Position numbers and translations under genes: made by a program
Part shown: positions 26,359-35,179 of the stretch, in pieces
How the letters are laid out: each line of letters starts with the position of its first letter
Position numbering within the stretch: the first letter of the stretch is position 1
Notes under the pieces: generated by a model
What the model saw: only the letters and a program-made list of their open reading frames with translations
The model's database searches: none
What the model was told of the DNA's origin: nothing
Assembly (NCBI RefSeq): GCF_019104745.1
Contig: NZ_JAHRWL010000001.1
Location: 806,001-870,000 of the forward strand
DNA from: Thalassococcus arenae
GTDB lineage: Bacteria > Pseudomonadota > Alphaproteobacteria > Rhodobacterales > Rhodobacteraceae
Length of the DNA: 64,000 bases
Direction of reading: 5' to 3'

Positions 26359-26675
26359 CGCGGGGGGCGGCGATTTGCGGCTGAGCAAAAAGGGGGCGTT
26401 TCGTAACATCGGACGTCCTTGGGAAAGCCGCACGTCGTCGGGCCGCGGTGCGGCGATCTGCGGCCGGGGTTGCGCAGTTAATACCTGCCAAATCCGCAAG
26501 CTGTCCGAGCCTCGCGCAAGCTTCGACAAATCGCCGTGCCGGGGGGCGGCCCGGCGATGCGCGGCGCCCCGGATCAAGTCCGGGGCTTGATTCCCCGCCT
26601 GGTATTGAGACCGAAAGAAAGCAGCGGGCACCGAGTCCCCAATACACAACAATCACATTCTGCTAATCTTGTTCC
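26359..26675. other. Intergenic region holding dispersed repeat copy A
   Basis: No gene is supported here. Most of it is the dispersed repeat (26425-26597). An AT-richer stretch (26640-26672) precedes the small ORF at 26676. Confidence 0.6.
26425..26597 (+). repeat. Dispersed intergenic repeat, copy A
   Basis: Aligns with 37050-37217. Shared blocks are CGGGCCGCGGTGCGGCGAT (26439-26457 and 37067-37085, identical), AAATCGCCGTGCCG (26528-26541 and 37156-37169, identical), then GGGGCGGCCCGGCGATGCGC and CTTGATTCC. The spacing between the first two blocks is the same in both copies. Divergence is greatest in the middle. It encodes nothing and has no obvious terminal repeats. Confidence 0.65.
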
Positions 26676-26855
26676 ATGACCACGCTCACCAGCCCCTTCG
26701 CGCCCGCAACCGACACCCGGGACAAACCAAAACCGGCCCCACCGCGCAGCGGGCCGGTTCTGATCGGCGATTGCATCACCCCCTGGGGCGGCGAGACGAT
26801 GCTGCTGGCGCTGATGCGCCGCTGGCAAAACGCGCCGGAGGACCGGGACGTCTGA
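26676..26855 (+). CDS. Small protein of 59 residues, unknown function
   Basis: ATG at 26676, TGA at 26853-26855. The N-terminal half is Pro/Lys/Thr-rich and disordered-looking (TSPFAPATDTRDKPKPAPPR). The second half, GPVLIGDCITPWGGETML followed by LALMRRWQ, looks like a compact conserved motif. Nearly 90% of codons end in G or C, as in real genes here. No good ribosome site is seen before the ATG. The stop lies 4 bases before the convergent TRAP gene's stop. I recognise no family. Confidence is moderate because of its size. Confidence 0.45.
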   Translation: MTTLTSPFAPATDTRDKPKPAPPRSGPVLIGDCITPWGGETMLLALMRRWQNAPEDRDV

Positions 26856-26859
26856 CCGC

Positions 26860-27906
26860 TCAGCCGTCGGCGGGTTCTGTCCCCACAGTCGCCGCCACCG
26901 CCTCGCGCGCATCGCGCACCAGGCCCGCACCGTCCAGTCCACGCGCGCTCATCTCGGCGATCCAGTCCTCGGTCACCTCGGCGCCCAGACCCTCGATCTG
27001 CCCGGACAAATCCGCATCCATCTCGGCGATCTCGTTGCCGGCCTCGTCCATCGCGGTACGCCCCTCGGCATCGCCGGTGTCATGCGCGCGCCCCGCCCAG
27101 GCCGAGGTCTCGAACCCGGAATTGGCGTCGATCACGGCGCGCAGGTCGGCGGGCAGGCCCTCGTAGACCGCCTTGTTCATCGCCCAGATGAAATACAGGT
27201 TATACAACGACCGGTCGCCCGCCACGTCGGTGTGGCTGTCCGTCAACTCGTCCAGTTTCAGCGACGGCGACATCTCCCAGGTGATCACGCCGCCATCCAC
27301 CACGCCACGCGCCAGCGCCTCGGGAAAGGCGGGAACCGGCATGCCGATGGGCGTGGCGCCCAGCTTGTCCAGCAAAAGGGTGGCCGGGCGCGACGGACCG
27401 CGCAGCTTGAGCCCCTGGAAATCCTCCAGCGTCCCGATCGCCGGGCCGGTCTTGTGCACGATGCCGGGGCCGTGCATGTGCGCGGCGATCAGGTGCACAT
27501 CGGCGAAATCGTCAGCCAGGTGTTTCTGGGTGAACAGCCAGGCCGCCTTCGACGCCTCCTCGGCGGATTTCGTCACCATGAAGGGCAGTTCCAGCGCCTC
27601 GGCTTCGGGGAACCGGCCCGGCGTGTAGCCGGGGATCACCCAGCCGCCGTCGATGGCGCCGTCGCGGATCAGGTCGTATTGCGCCGTGGCCGAACCGCCC
27701 AGCTGCATGAAGGGAAAGATCTCGATCTTCAGGCGCCCGCCGGATTCGGCTTCGACCTTCTTCGCCCAGGGCTCGATGAAATATTTCGGGTTGGCCGAAT
27801 TGGGCGACACGAAATGCTGAAAGCGCAGCGTGACGTCCTGCGCCGCAACGGCGGTGCCGGCAACCGCAAGAAGCGCGGCAAGAGCGGTGGAGCGGATCGG
27901 GTTCAT
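26860..27906 (-). CDS. TRAP transporter substrate-binding protein (DctP family)
   Basis: A 348-residue periplasmic binding protein. After the signal peptide (NPIRSTALAALLAVAGTAVAA) come DctP features: LRFQHFVSPNSANPKYF, WAKKVEAESGGRLKIEIFP, the IDGGWVIPGYTPGRFPEAE loop, and LKLRGPSRPATLLLDKLGATP with the conserved Arg that binds the ligand carboxylate. It would hand a carboxylate-type solute to DctQM permeases, but none is in the window. ATG 27906 is preferred over GTG 27912 because AGAGGA is then nine bases away. A dyad resembling the deoC operator lies at 27983-27999. Confidence 0.88.
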   Translation of the reverse strand: MNPIRSTALAALLAVAGTAVAAQDVTLRFQHFVSPNSANPKYFIEPWAKKVEAESGGRLKIEIFPFMQLGGSATAQYDLIRDGAIDGGWVIPGYTPGRFPEAEALELPFMVTKSAEEASKAAWLFTQKHLADDFADVHLIAAHMHGPGIVHKTGPAIGTLEDFQGLKLRGPSRPATLLLDKLGATPIGMPVPAFPEALARGVVDGGVITWEMSPSLKLDELTDSHTDVAGDRSLYNLYFIWAMNKAVYEGLPADLRAVIDANSGFETSAWAGRAHDTGDAEGRTAMDEAGNEIAEMDADLSGQIEGLGAEVTEDWIAEMSARGLDGAGLVRDAREAVAATVGTEPADG

Positions 27907-27982
27907 GGGCACGGTTCCTCTTGTTTTGGACCGGGGACGCTGCGGTGCAGCACGCGCCTTAGATATGCAGACACCCGATCAG

Positions 27983-27999
27983 TTGCAAACGATTCGCAA
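27983..27999. promoter_or_regulatory. Candidate LacI-type operator upstream of the TRAP binding protein
   Basis: TTGCAAACGATTCGCAA is an imperfect dyad (6 of 8 pairs) about 80 bases upstream of the start at 27906. It differs at only 4 of 17 positions from the dyad at 63764-63780 upstream of deoC. Confidence 0.4.
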
Positions 28000-28129
28000 A
28001 AAGATGCGGCGGCGATCGACCTTCAGACCCTTGAGCCGGCTCGCAAATCCGCGATGACCGGGAATTGCCGCGCCGTTTTCCCCCTGCCGGATCAGGGCTG
28101 GATTTCGGCGCGGCGGGTGATATTCTCGC

Positions 28130-28145
28130 ATTCACAAACGTGAAT
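28130..28145. promoter_or_regulatory. Perfect dyad upstream of the Tat-type MBL gene
   Basis: ATTCAC-AAAC-GTGAAT, a perfect 6-base inverted repeat with a 4-base centre, ends 17 bases before the ATG of the MBL gene. Position and form suggest a repressor operator, for example of ArsR type. Confidence 0.45.
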
Positions 28146-28162
28146 GACACCGGGGAGCCACC

Positions 28163-29131
28163 ATGCCCGTCCTTCGACCGACCCGCCGCGATCTGCTGGC
28201 GATGGCTGCCGCGATGCCGGCGCTGACCCTGCCCGCTGCCGCCCGTGCCCAGCTGGGTGCGCCCGCCGCGGCCAACCCCGCGCATTTCGCCTTTACCCTG
28301 GGCCAGGCGCGGCTGACCGTGGTGTCGGACGGCCACCTGACCCTGCCGACCAACGGGCTGGGCGTGAATGCCGACCCGGCCGAGGTGCGCGCCTTTCTGA
28401 CGGCGCATTTCCTGTCGCCCGACACCAATTATTCCCACACCAACCACCTGGTGATCGAACTGGGCGATGCGGTGGTGCTGGTCGATGTCGGTTCGGGCAA
28501 CCGCTTTGTCGACAGCGCGGGGCGGCTGATGGCCAATCTCGACGCCGCGGGGATCGACCCCGCCGCGATCACCCATGTCGTCATCACCCATGCCCATCCC
28601 GATCACATCTGGGGCGTGCGCGACGATTTCGACGAGGCGATCCTGCCCGACGCCGCCTATTTCCTGGGCGCGGCCGAGCGCGATTTCTGGATGCAGGACG
28701 GACTGGTCGACCGGGTTGCGCCCGAGATGCAGCAATTCGTGCTGGGCGCGGTGAACTCGATCAATGTCGATGGCGCCGACTGGACGCCGGTCGGCAATGA
28801 CGACGAAATCGCGCCGGGCATCCGGGTGATCGACACGCCGGGCCACACACCGGGGCATCTGAGCGTGGTGGTGGAAAGCGACGGCGCGCAGCTGATCGCG
28901 CTTGGCGATTGCATGACCCACGCCTATGCCAGCTTTCAGCGGCCGGATTGGGTGAACAGCTTCGACATGGATGCCGAAACGACGGTCACCACCCGCAAGC
29001 GCCTGCTGGACATGGCGGCCGCCGACCGGATGGCGGTGCTGGGCTACCACTTTCCGTTCCCCGGCGTCGGTCACGTGATGCGGGACGGCGACGCCTACCG
29101 CTTCGTCCCGGCGCTGTGGCAGTTCGGATAG
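28163..29131 (+). CDS. Secreted (Tat) metallo-beta-lactamase-fold hydrolase
   Basis: A 322-residue MBL-fold protein. The leader contains TRRDLLAMAAAMP followed by AARAQ, a twin-arginine signal, so it is exported folded to the periplasm. The metal site motif HxHxDH is seen as THAHPDHIW, with the later His in DTPGHTPGHLS and Asp in ALGDCMTH. Relatives include quorum-lactone hydrolases, sulfatase-like and detergent-degrading enzymes; the substrate is unknown. GGGGAG lies upstream of the ATG and a perfect dyad overlaps the leader region. It is divergent from the TRAP binding protein gene. Confidence 0.88.
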   Translation: MPVLRPTRRDLLAMAAAMPALTLPAAARAQLGAPAAANPAHFAFTLGQARLTVVSDGHLTLPTNGLGVNADPAEVRAFLTAHFLSPDTNYSHTNHLVIELGDAVVLVDVGSGNRFVDSAGRLMANLDAAGIDPAAITHVVITHAHPDHIWGVRDDFDEAILPDAAYFLGAAERDFWMQDGLVDRVAPEMQQFVLGAVNSINVDGADWTPVGNDDEIAPGIRVIDTPGHTPGHLSVVVESDGAQLIALGDCMTHAYASFQRPDWVNSFDMDAETTVTTRKRLLDMAAADRMAVLGYHFPFPGVGHVMRDGDAYRFVPALWQFG

Positions 29132-29185
29132 AGCGGGACAGGTCTTTGCCGTCCGCGGCGGCCTTCGGCCCCGGCTCCGGGGCGG

Positions 29186-30358
29186 TCAGTCGCCTTGCAT
29201 CCGCGCGTTGACGACCCGCTGCGACCACAGCAGATGCGCCAGTGCCGCCAGCGCGGCGACCCCGCCGGCGATGCCCAGCATCTCCAGCCCGGCCAGGTCC
29301 AGCACCAGCCCGGCCGCCGCCGATCCGGCGGCAATGCCGACATAGATCGCCGCCGCGTTCAGCGACAGCAGCACCGAAGCGCGCTGCGGGTCCAGCGCGA
29401 TCAGCCGCATCTGCTGCCCCGCGGTGAACGACCAGCCCGCGAAGGACCACACGAAGACCAACCCCAGCAACAGCCAGCCGGGCATCGGCAGCGTGGAAAA
29501 CGGCGGCATCAGCACGATCTGCGCCAGGCATAGCAGGGTCAGCGTCCGTGCCGGGCCGATCCGGTCGGCCAGCCAGCCGCCCGCCAGGTTGCCCAGCACC
29601 GCCGCGGCGCCGAAGACCAGCAGCGCCAGCGTGATGCCGTCGCGGCCATAGCCCATCGTTTCGCTCAAAAGCGCAGGCAGAAAGGTATAGGGCACGTAGA
29701 TCGCCGCCAGGAAGGACGCGGTGAACAGCACCGCGATCATCATCGGGCCGTCGCCCAGCACCCGGCCCAGATCGGCCAGCTTGACCGGCGGCAGGCTCAG
29801 ACCCGCCGGCACGCGCGTCCAGACCAGCCAGAGGCAGGGCAGCGCCAGCGCCGCCACCAGGCCGAAGGCCGCCTGCCAGCCGAAGGTATAGGCGATCCAG
29901 CCGCCCACCGGCACACCCGCGACCTGGCTCAGCGTCAGCCCGAACAGCACCGCCGCCAGCGCCTTGCCGCGCTGTTCGGGTGCGCTCAGCGCCGCGGCGA
30001 TGGCCGATGTGACGGGCGTGACCACGCCCGCCCCCGCCGCCGCGACGACCCGCAACAGCAGCAACGGGCCCAGCCCGTCGACCAGCGCCGCCAGCGCCGA
30101 GGCCAAGGCGAATAGCGCCAGCCCCCAGAACAGGACGCGCCGCCGCCCGATCCGACCGGTCAGCGCCACCAGCAAGGGCGACAGCACCGCATAGGCAAAG
30201 GCATAGACCGTCAGTACCCAGCCCACCGAGGCGACCGGAACGCCCAGCCCGCCGGACAGCGGCTCCAGCAAACCGATCACGACGAAGGCGCCCATGCCGA
30301 TCACGAAATTGCACGCCGACAGCAGCGCGATCAGGCCACGGGGCGCGGTGTCGGTCAT
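29186..30358 (-). CDS. MFS transporter (drug efflux DHA1-like)
   Basis: A 390-residue 12-helix permease. Motif A appears as ALTGRIGRRRVLFWG (residues about 65-80), and VTPVTSAIAAALSAPEQRGKALA plus the GVPVGGWIAYTFGWQAAF stretch fit DHA1 exporters (motif C region GxxxGPxxGG is loosely kept as SQVAGVPVGG). It probably exports drugs, sugars or arabinose-like compounds; substrate unknown. ATG 30358 is chosen because GAGGAG is nine bases away; an ATG at 30376 is an alternative. The map gene ends... upstream on the same strand at 30399, 40 bases away. Confidence 0.85.
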   Translation of the reverse strand: MTDTAPRGLIALLSACNFVIGMGAFVVIGLLEPLSGGLGVPVASVGWVLTVYAFAYAVLSPLLVALTGRIGRRRVLFWGLALFALASALAALVDGLGPLLLLRVVAAAGAGVVTPVTSAIAAALSAPEQRGKALAAVLFGLTLSQVAGVPVGGWIAYTFGWQAAFGLVAALALPCLWLVWTRVPAGLSLPPVKLADLGRVLGDGPMMIAVLFTASFLAAIYVPYTFLPALLSETMGYGRDGITLALLVFGAAAVLGNLAGGWLADRIGPARTLTLLCLAQIVLMPPFSTLPMPGWLLLGLVFVWSFAGWSFTAGQQMRLIALDPQRASVLLSLNAAAIYVGIAAGSAAAGLVLDLAGLEMLGIAGGVAALAALAHLLWSQRVVNARMQGD

Positions 30359-30398
30359 GGCTTTGGCGCTCCTCATCCGCGCGAGAGGCGCCGCGCGC

Positions 30399-31208
30399 TC
30401 AGTATGTGGGGTGGAACTTGCCGCCCGGCGACAGGGTAAAGATGTCGACCCCGTCGGCGGTCACGCCGACCGAATGTTCGAACTGCGCCGACAGCGACTT
30501 GTCGCGCGTCACCGCCGTCCAGTCGTCCGCCAGAACCTTGGTTTCGGGCCGGCCCAGGTTCACCATCGGCTCGATGGTGAAGAACATGCCCTCTTCCAGA
30601 ACCGGCCCGGTGCCGGGGCGGCCGTAATGCAAAACGTTGGGCGGAGCATGGAACACCCGGCCCAACCCGTGGCCGCAGAAATCGCGCACCACCGACATGC
30701 GGTTGGCCTCGACGAAGGTCTGGATGGCATGACCGATATCACCGAACGTGTTGCCCGGTTTGACCGCCTCGATCCCCTTCATCAGCGAATCGTGGGTGAC
30801 CTGGATCAGCCGTTCCGATTTCCGGCTCAGCCGGCCCGCGACATACATCCGGCTGGTATCGCCGAACCAGCCATCGACGATAACCGTGACGTCGACGTTC
30901 AGGATGTCGCCGTCCTTGAGCTTCTTGTCGCCGGGGATGCCGTGGCAGACCACGTGGTTGACGCTGATGCAGCTGGCGTGCTGATACCCCTTGTAGCCGA
31001 TGGTGGCACTGGTCGCGCCGGCCTTTTCCACCTCGGCCTGGATGAAATCGTCGATCGCGGCGGTGGTCTGGCCGACAAAGACGTGATCGGACACATCGTC
31101 GAGGATGCGGGCGGCCAGGGCACCGGCCTTGTGCATGCCGGCGAAATCGCCGGGCTGGTGAATGCGGATGCCATCGCGGGTCTGGCGTCCACCCTGATCG
31201 TGGTTCAC
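30399..31208 (-). CDS. map: Methionine aminopeptidase type I
   Basis: A 269-residue pita-bread-fold dimetal enzyme that removes the starting Met from new proteins. Ligands are visible as Asp in NVDVTVIVDGWFGDTSR (both), His in FCGHGLGRVFH, Glu in FTIEPMV and Glu in QFEHSVGV. The catalytic-pocket His is in GYQHASC-x-SVN. Length and spacing are normal for MetAP-I. The ATG at 31208 faces the mscS gene, 150 bases away. The MFS gene follows 40 bases downstream on the same strand. Confidence 0.96.
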   Translation of the reverse strand: MNHDQGGRQTRDGIRIHQPGDFAGMHKAGALAARILDDVSDHVFVGQTTAAIDDFIQAEVEKAGATSATIGYKGYQHASCISVNHVVCHGIPGDKKLKDGDILNVDVTVIVDGWFGDTSRMYVAGRLSRKSERLIQVTHDSLMKGIEAVKPGNTFGDIGHAIQTFVEANRMSVVRDFCGHGLGRVFHAPPNVLHYGRPGTGPVLEEGMFFTIEPMVNLGRPETKVLADDWTAVTRDKSLSAQFEHSVGVTADGVDIFTLSPGGKFHPTY

Positions 31209-31358
31209 GGCACGCTACTCCGTCGTGATTTTCCCGATACTTAATCGCCTTTTTGCCGCAAGACCACCCTGCCGCGCAATCGCCTGTATCGGGAACCGCG
31301 GGGCCGCATCGTGCGTTGTCGGACGAAGACCGGCAATACCGCAAGAAGGGACCCGCCC

Positions 31359-32258
31359 ATGTTCGAAACGATCGACACCGTGATGCAGACCGAAATCTAC
31401 GGCGGCAAGGCCATCGCCGACCTGCTGACGCTGGAATTCCTGGCCGCGCTACTGGGTGACGTGCTGGCCGCCATCGTGATCCTGCTGCTCGGCCTGGCCA
31501 TCGGCGGCTGGCTCAAGCGCCGGGTGACGCATATCGGCCAGCGGCATGCGCATCTCGACAACACGCTGTTCGGCTTTCTCGGCAATGTCGTGCGCTACAT
31601 CGCGGTCGGGTTCGCGCTGCTGTTCGTGCTGAACACCTTCGGCGTGGAAACCACGTCGATCGTCGCGGCGATCGGCGCGGCTGGCCTGGCCATCGGCCTG
31701 GCCCTGCAGGGCACGCTGTCGAACGTCGCGGCCGGGGTGATGATCGTGCTGTTCCGCCCCATCAAGCTGGGCGATTTCGTCGAGGTGGCGGGCAAGACCG
31801 GCACCGTGCAGGATATCAATCTCAATACCACGACGCTGGCCAGCCTGGGCAACACCCAGATCATCATCCCCAATTCCGAGGTCTGGGGCAACGTGATCGA
31901 GAATTACTCGGTCTACGACCGCCGTCGCGCGGAATGGGTTTTCGGCGTGGGCTACGGCGCTGATCTCGCCAAGGCCGAACAGGTGATCCGCGACACGATC
32001 ATGGCCGACGACCGGTCGCATGCCGATCCCGAACCGTTCGTCCAGGTCAACAACCTGGGCGCCAGCTCGGTCGATTTCCTGGTCCGTGTCTGGGTCGATA
32101 GCAGCGCGTATTTCCAGTATCAGGCCGATATGAAACGCCGCGTGAAAGAGGCGCTGGACCGCGAAGGGATCGACATCCCCTTTCCCACCCGCACCCTGCA
32201 TGTCGAACGCGACGCCGGGGCGGCCGAAACCGCGCGGGACGGCCGCGAAGCCGCCTGA
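31359..32258 (+). CDS. Small-conductance mechanosensitive channel, MscS family
   Basis: A 299-residue channel of the short MscS type. Three N-terminal helices end in the pore helix AAIGAAGLAIGLALQGTLSN (Gly/Ala packing pattern), then the cytoplasmic beta domain with FRPIKLGDFVEVAGKTGTV and IIIPNSEVWGNVIENYS. It opens under membrane tension and protects against hypo-osmotic shock. The ATG at 31359 has AGAAGGG upstream. The C terminus carries a short Ala/Arg/Glu tail. Confidence 0.93.
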   Translation: MFETIDTVMQTEIYGGKAIADLLTLEFLAALLGDVLAAIVILLLGLAIGGWLKRRVTHIGQRHAHLDNTLFGFLGNVVRYIAVGFALLFVLNTFGVETTSIVAAIGAAGLAIGLALQGTLSNVAAGVMIVLFRPIKLGDFVEVAGKTGTVQDINLNTTTLASLGNTQIIIPNSEVWGNVIENYSVYDRRRAEWVFGVGYGADLAKAEQVIRDTIMADDRSHADPEPFVQVNNLGASSVDFLVRVWVDSSAYFQYQADMKRRVKEALDREGIDIPFPTRTLHVERDAGAAETARDGREAA

Positions 32259-32345
32259 GCACCGGTCGACGGCGCATTTGGCGGTCGGGGGCGGCTGGCC
32301 TATCCTCGGGCCGATTCCGTTCCGCCGACACCGAGGATCCGTTCC

Positions 32346-32987
32346 ATGCGCCCGACCGCACCGCTGCTCGCCCTGGTCCTTCTGCCGCTGCCGCTGGCCG
32401 CCGATCCCTGCCGCGACCGCATCGCGGCGATGTTCGATGGCGGCGCGCTCGATCCCTTCGCCCGCCCGCCGCATCGCTACGTGATGACCACGACCGGGCC
32501 CGACGGCGCGGTCAAATCGATCTATCATGCGGTGTTCGAAACCCCGATACGCAGCCTGGGCTGGACCGAGGGCGCGGGGATGCAGTCGTTGATCCTGGGC
32601 TCGGACAGCTGGATCCGCATGGCCGAGGACCAGCCCTGGATGGCCGCGCCCAACATGGTGCCCGCCGATCACGAGGGTTTTGCCCGCGCCCAACGCGCCC
32701 AGCAGCGTGCCAACTTGGATGACACGGCCTGCCCGGGCACGGCCGATCTGGACGGCACCGAGGTCGAGATCGTGCGCTATTTCACCCGCACCGATCCCAA
32801 TCCCGAGGCCGGCGGCGCCTGGTTCGGGTCGGCGAACACGGTGTTCATCGACCCCGCAACCGGGCGCGTCCTGCGGTGGGAGGTAACAGACGCCGTCAGT
32901 TCCTTTTCCCCCGATCCCAGCCCGGACATTCAGGTGCTGGTCTACACCTACGACGACACCATCGCGCTGTCAGAGCCGGACGGGTAG
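32346..32987 (+). CDS. Secreted protein of unknown function
   Basis: A 213-residue protein with a signal peptide (MRPTAPLLALVLLPLPLAA) that would be cleaved near ADPC. The mature part is mixed beta, with Trp-rich sequence WIRMAEDQPWMAAP and a late strand WEVTDAVSSFSP, and three Cys. The pattern of antiparallel strands recalls LolA/LppX-like folds, but no family is certain. The last 18 bases overlap the 3' end of the convergent sfsA gene. Function is unknown. Confidence 0.75.
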   Translation: MRPTAPLLALVLLPLPLAADPCRDRIAAMFDGGALDPFARPPHRYVMTTTGPDGAVKSIYHAVFETPIRSLGWTEGAGMQSLILGSDSWIRMAEDQPWMAAPNMVPADHEGFARAQRAQQRANLDDTACPGTADLDGTEVEIVRYFTRTDPNPEAGGAWFGSANTVFIDPATGRVLRWEVTDAVSSFSPDPSPDIQVLVYTYDDTIALSEPDG

Positions 32988-33668
32988 CGGTCCGCCCGCC
33001 TCGATCCCGCGCGGGTCGATTTGGCAACCAAGCGCCATCACCTCGACCCCCGCCGCCACCGCCCGGGCCAGCCCCGCCGCATAGTCCGGATCGATATCGC
33101 CCGCCACGGTGACGCGGTCGCAATCGCTGCGCTGCACCAGGAACAGCAGCACCGCGCGGTGCCCCTGGCCCACCATCGCCGCCAGGTCGCCCAGATGCTT
33201 CAGCCCCCGCGCCGTGACGCTGTCGGGAAACTCGGCCAGGCCGGGCCGGCGCGACAGCGTCACCGACTTGACCTCGACATAGATGTCGCGCGCCCCGCCC
33301 AGCAGGAAATCCACCCGGCTCTTTTCGGCATAGGGCACCTCGGCGCGCAGGCTGTCGAACACCTCCAGCGCCGGCACGCGGCCGGCTTCCAGCGCAGCGC
33401 GCACCACCCGGTTGGCGGCACCGGTATCGACCCCGGTGAACCGCCCGGCGCCGTGATCCACCAGACGCCAGGCGAATTTCAGCTTTTTCTTCGGATCGTC
33501 GTTCGGCTCCAGCCAGATCCGCATCCCCGGTTCGGCCAGCCCCAGCATCGATCCGGGATTGGCCACATGCGCCGTCACCTCGCGCCCGTCTTCCAGCACG
33601 CAATCGGCCAGAAAGCGTTTGTAGCGGCGTGTCAGCGTCGCAGGCAGCAGTTCGGTTTGAAAGCGCAT
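32970..33668 (-). CDS. sfsA: SfsA family protein (sugar fermentation stimulation protein homologue)
   Basis: A 232-residue protein with an N-terminal OB-like part (RRYKRFLADC, VTAHVANPGSMLGL) and a C-terminal nuclease-like part (VEVKSVTLS, FPDSVTARGLKHLGDL, LFLVQR). The DSVTxRGxKHL box is the family signature. SfsA is a nucleic-acid-binding protein of unclear role. ATG 33668 gives the standard MRF start; a longer frame to 33704 exists. It overlaps the convergent secreted-protein gene by 18 bases. Confidence 0.95.
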   Translation of the reverse strand: MRFQTELLPATLTRRYKRFLADCVLEDGREVTAHVANPGSMLGLAEPGMRIWLEPNDDPKKKLKFAWRLVDHGAGRFTGVDTGAANRVVRAALEAGRVPALEVFDSLRAEVPYAEKSRVDFLLGGARDIYVEVKSVTLSRRPGLAEFPDSVTARGLKHLGDLAAMVGQGHRAVLLFLVQRSDCDRVTVAGDIDPDYAAGLARAVAAGVEVMALGCQIDPRGIEAGGPLPVRL

Positions 33669-33716
33669 GAACCCGGGCCTATACCGGGGGCAAGACCCGC
33701 GCAAGGAGGCCCCGCC

Positions 33717-34439
33717 ATGCCCAACCCCACCGCCGCCATGCTGGTGATCGGAGACGAGATCCTGTCAGGCCGCACGCGCGACGCCAACATGCATTACCTC
33801 GCGGGCGAATTCACCAAGCACGGCATCGACCTGAAAGAGGCCCGCGTGGTTTCGGACGCACCCGACGCCATCGTCGCGGCGCTGAACGCGCTGCGCGCGG
33901 CCTATGATTACGTCGTGACCTCGGGCGGGATCGGGCCGACCCACGACGATATCACCGCCGATTGCGTGGCCCGCGCCTTCGGCGTCGGCATCGACGTGCG
34001 CGACGACGCCCGCGCCATCCTGCAGGCGCATTACGATCGCCAGGGGCTGGAACTGAACGCCGCGCGGCTGCGCATGGCGCGCATTCCCGACGGTGCCGCG
34101 CTGATCGACAACCCGGTCTCGGCCGCGCCGGGCTTTTCCATCGGCAACGTGCACGTCATGGCCGGCGTGCCCAGCGTGTTCCAGGCGATGGTCGCCAGCG
34201 TGCTGCCGACGCTGACGGGAGGCGCGCCGCTGTTGTCGCAGACCCTGCGGGTGATGCGCGGCGAAGGCGACATCGCCGGGCCGCTGGGCGCGTTGGCGGC
34301 CGATTTCCCCGATCTCTCCATCGGCTCCTACCCGTTCCAGCGCGACGGCATCTTCGGCGCCAACATCGTGGTGCGGGGCGCGGACGGCGCCCGTGTCGAC
34401 GCCGCGATGACCCGGCTGTCGGGGCTGTTCGCCGAATGA
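33717..34439 (+). CDS. CinA N-terminal / molybdopterin-binding domain protein
   Basis: A 240-residue single-domain protein of the MoaB/MogA-like fold. AMLVIGDEILSGRTRDANM at the N terminus and VTSGGIGPTHDDIT are the CinA signature; the C-terminal PncC deamidase domain of full CinA is absent, and many alphaproteobacteria carry it separately. Single-domain relatives are annotated as competence/damage-inducible proteins or nucleotide pyrophosphatases. AAGGAGG precedes the ATG. The next gene overlaps its stop by four bases. Confidence 0.92.
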   Translation: MPNPTAAMLVIGDEILSGRTRDANMHYLAGEFTKHGIDLKEARVVSDAPDAIVAALNALRAAYDYVVTSGGIGPTHDDITADCVARAFGVGIDVRDDARAILQAHYDRQGLELNAARLRMARIPDGAALIDNPVSAAPGFSIGNVHVMAGVPSVFQAMVASVLPTLTGGAPLLSQTLRVMRGEGDIAGPLGALAADFPDLSIGSYPFQRDGIFGANIVVRGADGARVDAAMTRLSGLFAE

Positions 34440-35179
34440 CCGATGCTCCCGACCTGAACCGGCTCTTTGCCGCCAGCGACGCCACCTGGCCCGCCGCGGC
34501 GCGCATCGACGCCGGGCCGTGGCGCCTGCGCGAAGGCCGGGGCGGCGGCAAACGCGTCTCGGCCGCCACCGCCGAAGGCCCGTGGCGCGACGACGATCTG
34601 CCCGCCGCCGAAGACGCGATGCGACTGATGGGCCAGCCGCCGCTGTTCATGCTCCGGCAGGGCGAAGATGCGCTGGACGCCGCGCTGGACGCGCGCGGCT
34701 ACCGCATCATCGATCCGGTGCGCATCTGGCTGTGCCCGATCGACCATCTGGCCGACCGCAAGATCCCCCGCGTCACCGCCTTCGCCATCTGGGAACCACT
34801 GGCCGCCATGCGCGAGATCTGGGCGCAGGGCGGCATCGGCGAAGGCCGCATCGCCGTGATGGAGCGTGCACCCGACCCCAAGACCGGGCTGTTCGGCCGT
34901 GCCGCCGACCATCCCGCCGGCGCCGGGTTCTGCGCCGTGCATGACGGCATCGCCATGGTCCACGCCCTGGAAATCGCCGCACCCTTTCGCGGCAAGGGGC
35001 TGGGCGGCTGGATGATGCGGCTGGCGGCGCATTGGGGCCGCGCGCAGGGCGCCACCCACATGGCCGTGCTCTGCACCAAGGCCAATGCCGCCGCCAACGG
35101 GCTCTACGCTTCCCTCGGCCTGGCGGACGTGGGAGAGTATCACTACCGCATCCTCGACGACGAAAGCGACGACACGTGA
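34436..35179 (+). CDS. GNAT-family N-acetyltransferase
   Basis: A 247-residue protein with the GNAT domain in its C-terminal third. MVHALEIAAPFRGKGLGGWMMRLAAHWGR (key RGKGLGG) is the acetyl-CoA motif and ANGLYASLGL is motif B. The N-terminal 120 residues are an additional degenerate GNAT-like half with WRLREGRGGGKRVSAAT. The substrate is unknown. It begins inside the CinA-type gene's stop (ATGA) and its own stop overlaps the next GTG (GTGA), so the three should be translated in tandem. Confidence 0.88.
   Translation: MTDAPDLNRLFAASDATWPAAARIDAGPWRLREGRGGGKRVSAATAEGPWRDDDLPAAEDAMRLMGQPPLFMLRQGEDALDAALDARGYRIIDPVRIWLCPIDHLADRKIPRVTAFAIWEPLAAMREIWAQGGIGEGRIAVMERAPDPKTGLFGRAADHPAGAGFCAVHDGIAMVHALEIAAPFRGKGLGGWMMRLAAHWGRAQGATHMAVLCTKANAAANGLYASLGLADVGEYHYRILDDESDDT

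Noticed and set aside
28163..29131. MBL gene as a true beta-lactamase or lactonase
   Set aside because: The fold and metal site are clear, but nothing in the sequence fixes the substrate.
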